This document shows positions 61,698-64,000 of a DNA stretch of 64,000 nt, one piece after another. Within the stretch, counting starts at the first letter, position 1. Each line of letters opens with the position of its first letter. The position numbers and the translations under genes were made by a program. The notes beneath the pieces are model-generated. The model made no database searches, was not told where the DNA came from, and worked only from the letters and a program-made list of their open reading frames with translations. Source of the DNA: Streptomyces barkulensis (GTDB lineage Bacteria > Actinomycetota > Actinomycetes > Streptomycetales > Streptomycetaceae). The DNA lies in contig NZ_PGSG01000009.1 in the NCBI RefSeq assembly GCF_002843305.1, positions 1-64,000 on the forward strand, written 5' to 3'.

Positions 61698-62363
61698 TCA
61701 ACCGCTGATGTCAGTGCGTGGCTCTGGATGATTGAGGAGCGGCGAAAGGACGTCTCGGAGATCTTCAAGCTTGCGGTAGTGAAGAGCCGTCATCCCCAGG
61801 GCACGGGCCGCGGTGACGTTGGCGGCGGTGTCATCGATGAACAAGCAGCGATGGACCGGAGTCCTGAGGCGTTCGGCTGCGATGAGATAGGCGCGGGCAT
61901 CAGGCTTCGCGACGCCGATCCGGGCGGTGTTCACGACGACATCAGCGAGAGCGTCGAGCCCTTGCCGTGCAAGGTCTCGCTCCAATCGTGTCGTAGCGTT
62001 GGAGAGCAAAGCGACCTTGGCGACCTTCCGGATATTCTTGAGCAGGGTCGCGACCTGGTGATCGACGCGAGGCTCGAGGTTGGACCAGGCATTGACCAGG
62101 TTGCGGGCGCGTTCTCGTGACCTGCACACCTCGGCGATGTCCTTGGCTACGGCGGAACGCCACTGCTCATCAGTGATCTCCCCGGTGATCGCGGGACGCA
62201 GGCGGGCAGGCGCGAAGGCCGCCGCCGAAAGAGTGCCCTCGGGGAGTCCGTGTGCACGGTCGAGATCAGCGTGTCCAGGGACGGGCCAGTGACGAAGCAC
62301 GCCGTCGACGTCGCATAGCACGGTGTCGTATGGGGCGGCATGCGTGACGCCGTCGGTAGCCAC
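61698..62363 (-). CDS. HAD-family hydrolase
   Basis: 221-aa HAD protein with motif I DTVLCDVDGVLRHWP, motif II ALLSNATTRLE, Lys in IGVAKPDARAYLIA and motif IV CLFIDDTAANVTAARALGM. The cap is the helical C1 type. GTG at 62363. Base composition is noticeably lower in GC than in genes left of the attachment site. It is the first gene inside the probable element; substrate unknown. Confidence 0.85.
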   Translation of the reverse strand: MATDGVTHAAPYDTVLCDVDGVLRHWPVPGHADLDRAHGLPEGTLSAAAFAPARLRPAITGEITDEQWRSAVAKDIAEVCRSRERARNLVNAWSNLEPRVDHQVATLLKNIRKVAKVALLSNATTRLERDLARQGLDALADVVVNTARIGVAKPDARAYLIAAERLRTPVHRCLFIDDTAANVTAARALGMTALHYRKLEDLRDVLSPLLNHPEPRTDISG

Positions 62364-62468
62364 TCGGGCACCCTAGTGTGTGGCCTGAGGTAAATCGAGG
62401 CCCGGCGTCCTATATGGCGTGCGGGGCCTCGGTGCTGCCGGGGAGCGATGTAAGTCGGCGGAGCGACT

Positions 62469-62702
62469 TTGGGCGAGAGATCGAGGGCTCGTACGCTGGC
62501 CGGCGAATCGGGCTGGCTCCTGGCCTGCCGCCAGACCGTCTCCCTGGGCCGCCCCTATGCGGGCCAGACGGTGAGCGTGTCCGTGTCGGACACGGTCACC
62601 GTCGAGCTGGACGACCAGGTTCGGGTCATCCGGCACACGACCGACATCCCGGTCCGTAACGTGAAAGCCGGCAAACCTCACGAGGTTTCCGGTGTTGTCT
62701 AG
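62469..62702 (+). pseudogene. Remnant of an IS481/Mu-type transposase C-terminus
   Basis: An open frame of about 77 codons whose middle part, QTVSLGRPYAGQTVSVSVSD, then TVTVELDDQVRVIRHTTDIP, resembles the C-terminal beta-barrel of IS481-like transposases. The first 15 codons do not fit, and no integrase core precedes it, so it looks like a decayed fragment. It could have been left by an earlier insertion in the element. Confidence 0.5.
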
Positions 62703-62710
62703 GCCCAGCG

Positions 62711-63013
62711 TCAAGCATCATCTGGGACCCGACAGGACCGGTTGGGCTGACGCTGACGGTCGTGTTCGATGGTGTAGGCGACCGTCTCGGCGCAGTGGAT
62801 GACCATCTGGAGGCGGTTGAGCACGTCGCGGCGGGCGGCCTCGATGAGGTCCTGGTGGGTCGGCGTCGGCTCGGTGCTGGTGTGGGGTGTCCAGAAGCCG
62901 CGGTGGCTGTGTTCGGTGACGATGTCCTGGCAGGCGCGGATCACGGCGTTCAGGGCGGCGGTGATCTCGTAGCGGTACAGCTGCTCGGTCTGGGCAGCAC
63001 GGTCGAAGGTCAC
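62711..63013 (-). CDS. Small hypothetical protein
   Basis: 100-aa soluble, helical protein (QTEQLYRYEITAALNAVIRA, ARRDVLNRLQMVIHCAETV). GTG start overlaps the stop of the upstream gene (GTGA). Together with the next two genes it forms a three-gene minus-strand operon headed by an ATPase, common in Streptomyces accessory regions. No family recognised. Confidence 0.7.
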   Translation of the reverse strand: MTFDRAAQTEQLYRYEITAALNAVIRACQDIVTEHSHRGFWTPHTSTEPTPTHQDLIEAARRDVLNRLQMVIHCAETVAYTIEHDRQRQPNRSCRVPDDA

Positions 63014-63321
63014 GGGTAGGGCCTTGGGATCGGTCGGGCGGTGAGCAGGTAGCGGATGGCGTCGTCGTAGACGGTGTGGGTGTAGGGCGTGCCGGAGGCG
63101 AGGGCGGCCAAGGCGTGTTCGTGGGCCTGGTCGTCGTGGAGCCAGGCCAGGACGGGGCGGGCGGCCGGCGGGTCGAGCTGGTCGCCGATGTGGCGGGCCC
63201 GCAGCTGGAGCCAGCGCAGGGCGAGCCGCGGTGAGCCGGCCGTGTGGGCGCCGAGGGGGAAGGTGCGGCCGTCGTCGGGGGTGGAGGCGATGGCCTGGCA
63301 CCGGTAGATGCGGATCAGCAC
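63010..63321 (-). CDS. Small hypothetical protein
   Basis: 103-aa protein (LIRIYRCQAIASTPDDGRTF, LALRWLQLRARHIGDQL, HTVYDDAIRYLLTARP). Starts at GTG within the end of the ATPase gene, overlapping it by 7 bases, so it is translationally coupled. No known domain. Confidence 0.7.
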   Translation of the reverse strand: MLIRIYRCQAIASTPDDGRTFPLGAHTAGSPRLALRWLQLRARHIGDQLDPPAARPVLAWLHDDQAHEHALAALASGTPYTHTVYDDAIRYLLTARPIPRPYP

Positions 63322-63722
63322 GGCTGGGCTTCCCGCGTGGTCGGCAGTGCTGCGGGGAGAGGGAGCCGGGCGGTCACCGTGTGACCGCGAGCGGTGTGGT
63401 GGACCTTCACGTCGTCGGCCAGCGTGGCGACGATCTCCAGTCCTCGGCCATGGGTGGCCTCGGCGTCGGGGTGGGTGATGCGCGGGTGGGTGGTGGTGGC
63501 GCCGGTGTCGGTGACGGTGAGCGTCACGGCCTCGGTGGTGCGGGTGATGGTGACGCGGAAGGCCGGTCCGGTGGTGTGAGTGACCGCGTTGGCGCCCAGC
63601 TCGGTGACGATCAGTGCCGCGTCGTCCACACAGGAGGTGTCGGCGAGGAGTTTGCGGGTCCATTCGCGGGCCTTACGTACCTCCTCAGGACGTCCCGCGA
63701 AGGTCCGTCGATGCATGAGCAT
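63315..63722 (-). CDS. ATP-binding protein, anti-sigma-factor-like HATPase
   Basis: 135-aa GHKL ATPase related to RsbW. N-box AALIVTELGANAVTHTTG, G1 VTDTGATTTHP, G2 EATHGRGLEIVATLADDV. ATG CTC ATG start; either M is possible. It heads a three-gene operon and is divergent from a monooxygenase-like gene across a 212-base lower-GC region. Confidence 0.88.
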   Translation of the reverse strand: MLMHRRTFAGRPEEVRKAREWTRKLLADTSCVDDAALIVTELGANAVTHTTGPAFRVTITRTTEAVTLTVTDTGATTTHPRITHPDAEATHGRGLEIVATLADDVKVHHTARGHTVTARLPLPAALPTTREAQPC

Positions 63723-63794
63723 GCGCTCCTCCTTGCTCTGAGCTGCGGTTTTCAGCGGTGCCGAGGTCTGGCAACAGACACCGCCACGCTCGCA

Positions 63795-63870
63795 CGTACA
63801 ATAAGTACTAGCACCGTAGCCATAGTGCGAGTACTTGAGGTGCTAGATCGCACTTTTAGTACTGGTCGAC
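63795..63870. promoter_or_regulatory. Divergent control region with repeated AGTACT motifs
   Basis: Lower-GC stretch with three AGTACT palindromes (about 63804, 63831 and 63858, spaced 27 bases) and arms GTACTAGCACC and GGTGCTAGATCGCAC that are inverted to each other. Regular spacing suggests cooperative binding by a GntR- or KorSA-like repressor. Regulator not seen in the window. Confidence 0.55.
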
Positions 63871-63934
63871 TGCCGAACAGCGCTCGCCACGGCGTGGTGC
63901 AGAGCCGGAATGCCAAGACGGAGAAGGAGAGCCG

Positions 63935-64000
63935 ATGTTCGGTCTGATGGTGCGCTTCACCTGCAAGGACGAGGCGGCGGCAGCGGCGTTCGACGCGCTG
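63935..64000 (+). CDS. Putative quinol monooxygenase (ABM family), 3' end beyond the window
   Basis: Only 22 residues are visible: MFGLMVRFTCKDEAAAAAFD and on. This start fits ABM-type quinol monooxygenases, small ferredoxin-fold proteins. GAAGGAGA precedes the ATG. Partial at the window edge, so the call is tentative. Confidence 0.55.
   Translation, partial: MFGLMVRFTCKDEAAAAAFDAL

Noticed and set aside
62373..62714. Minus-strand open frame opposite the transposase remnant
   Set aside because: The plus-strand frame shows transposase-like residues; the minus frame looks like its mirror.

Overview
The window is chromosomal DNA of a Streptomyces or very close relative. GC content is very high, GTG starts and 4-base GTGA/ATGA overlaps are common, TTA codons are rare and sit in developmental or antibiotic-type genes, and there is a SapB/AmfS-type morphogen cluster, Scr1/DUF397 regulators, DUF574 methyltransferases and a GvpA-family locus.

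Layout. (1) 1-4934: an IS3-family element (2-1275) has cut the lanB gene of an FxLD-type lanthipeptide cluster; the C-terminal part of LanB, LanC and the FxLD-system methyltransferase remain. (2) 4967-5393: RNase P RNA on the minus strand. (3) 5438-18072: housekeeping and conserved genes: a leaderless merR with a membrane protein, DUF2254, yaaA, eda, a translationally coupled minus-strand operon (Nif3-like, CTG-started zinc-ribbon coiled-coil protein, RNase H/phosphatase), a methyltransferase, a cell-wall amidase and a proline-rich membrane protein. (4) 18121-22338: a coupled operon (GT4 glycosyltransferase, methyltransferase, alpha/alpha-barrel protein) divergent from a KstR-like TetR regulator, with a perfect KstR-type operator between them. 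(5) 22496-30016: the SapB/AmfS class III lanthipeptide cluster amfT-amfS-amfB-amfA on the minus strand, with a TTA-containing amfR-like regulator converging on it. (6) 30287-31870: a secreted amidase. (7) 32355-39824: a cobalamin riboswitch followed by a tightly overlapping operon of two membrane-anchored exported proteins and a complete ECF transporter (T, fused A-A, S), then a His-rich protein. (8) 40021-46171: MhuD-like haem-degrading enzyme, peptidoglycan-binding protein, HAD phosphatase, Mn-riboswitch-controlled GDT1 transporter, secreted nuclease, Cu/Zn SOD and a DedA protein. (9) 46399-51013: DUF574 methyltransferase, Scr1/DUF397/ATPase regulatory trio, a flavoprotein and an XRE/TPR regulator. 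(10) 52226-55012: a reduced gas-vesicle-like operon with two unusual GvpA-domain proteins, gvpK and gvpL/F, but no ordinary gvpA, N, O or G. (11) 55041-61367: TerB, RidA, a MerR/double-hydrolase pair sharing one promoter, a broken VOC gene, SMI1/KNR4 and small membrane proteins. (12) 61553-64000: a 40-bp 3' half of a tRNA (probably tRNA-Val) marks one end of a probable integrated element of lower GC, holding a HAD protein, a transposase remnant and an ATPase regulatory group.

The most unusual parts are the GvpA-like operon with a zinc ribbon and PH/GRAM-like tails, and the B12-riboswitch operon that joins intrinsic-factor-like surface proteins to an ECF transporter. All functional statements rest on reading the sequence and on remembered family features; no database search was run.
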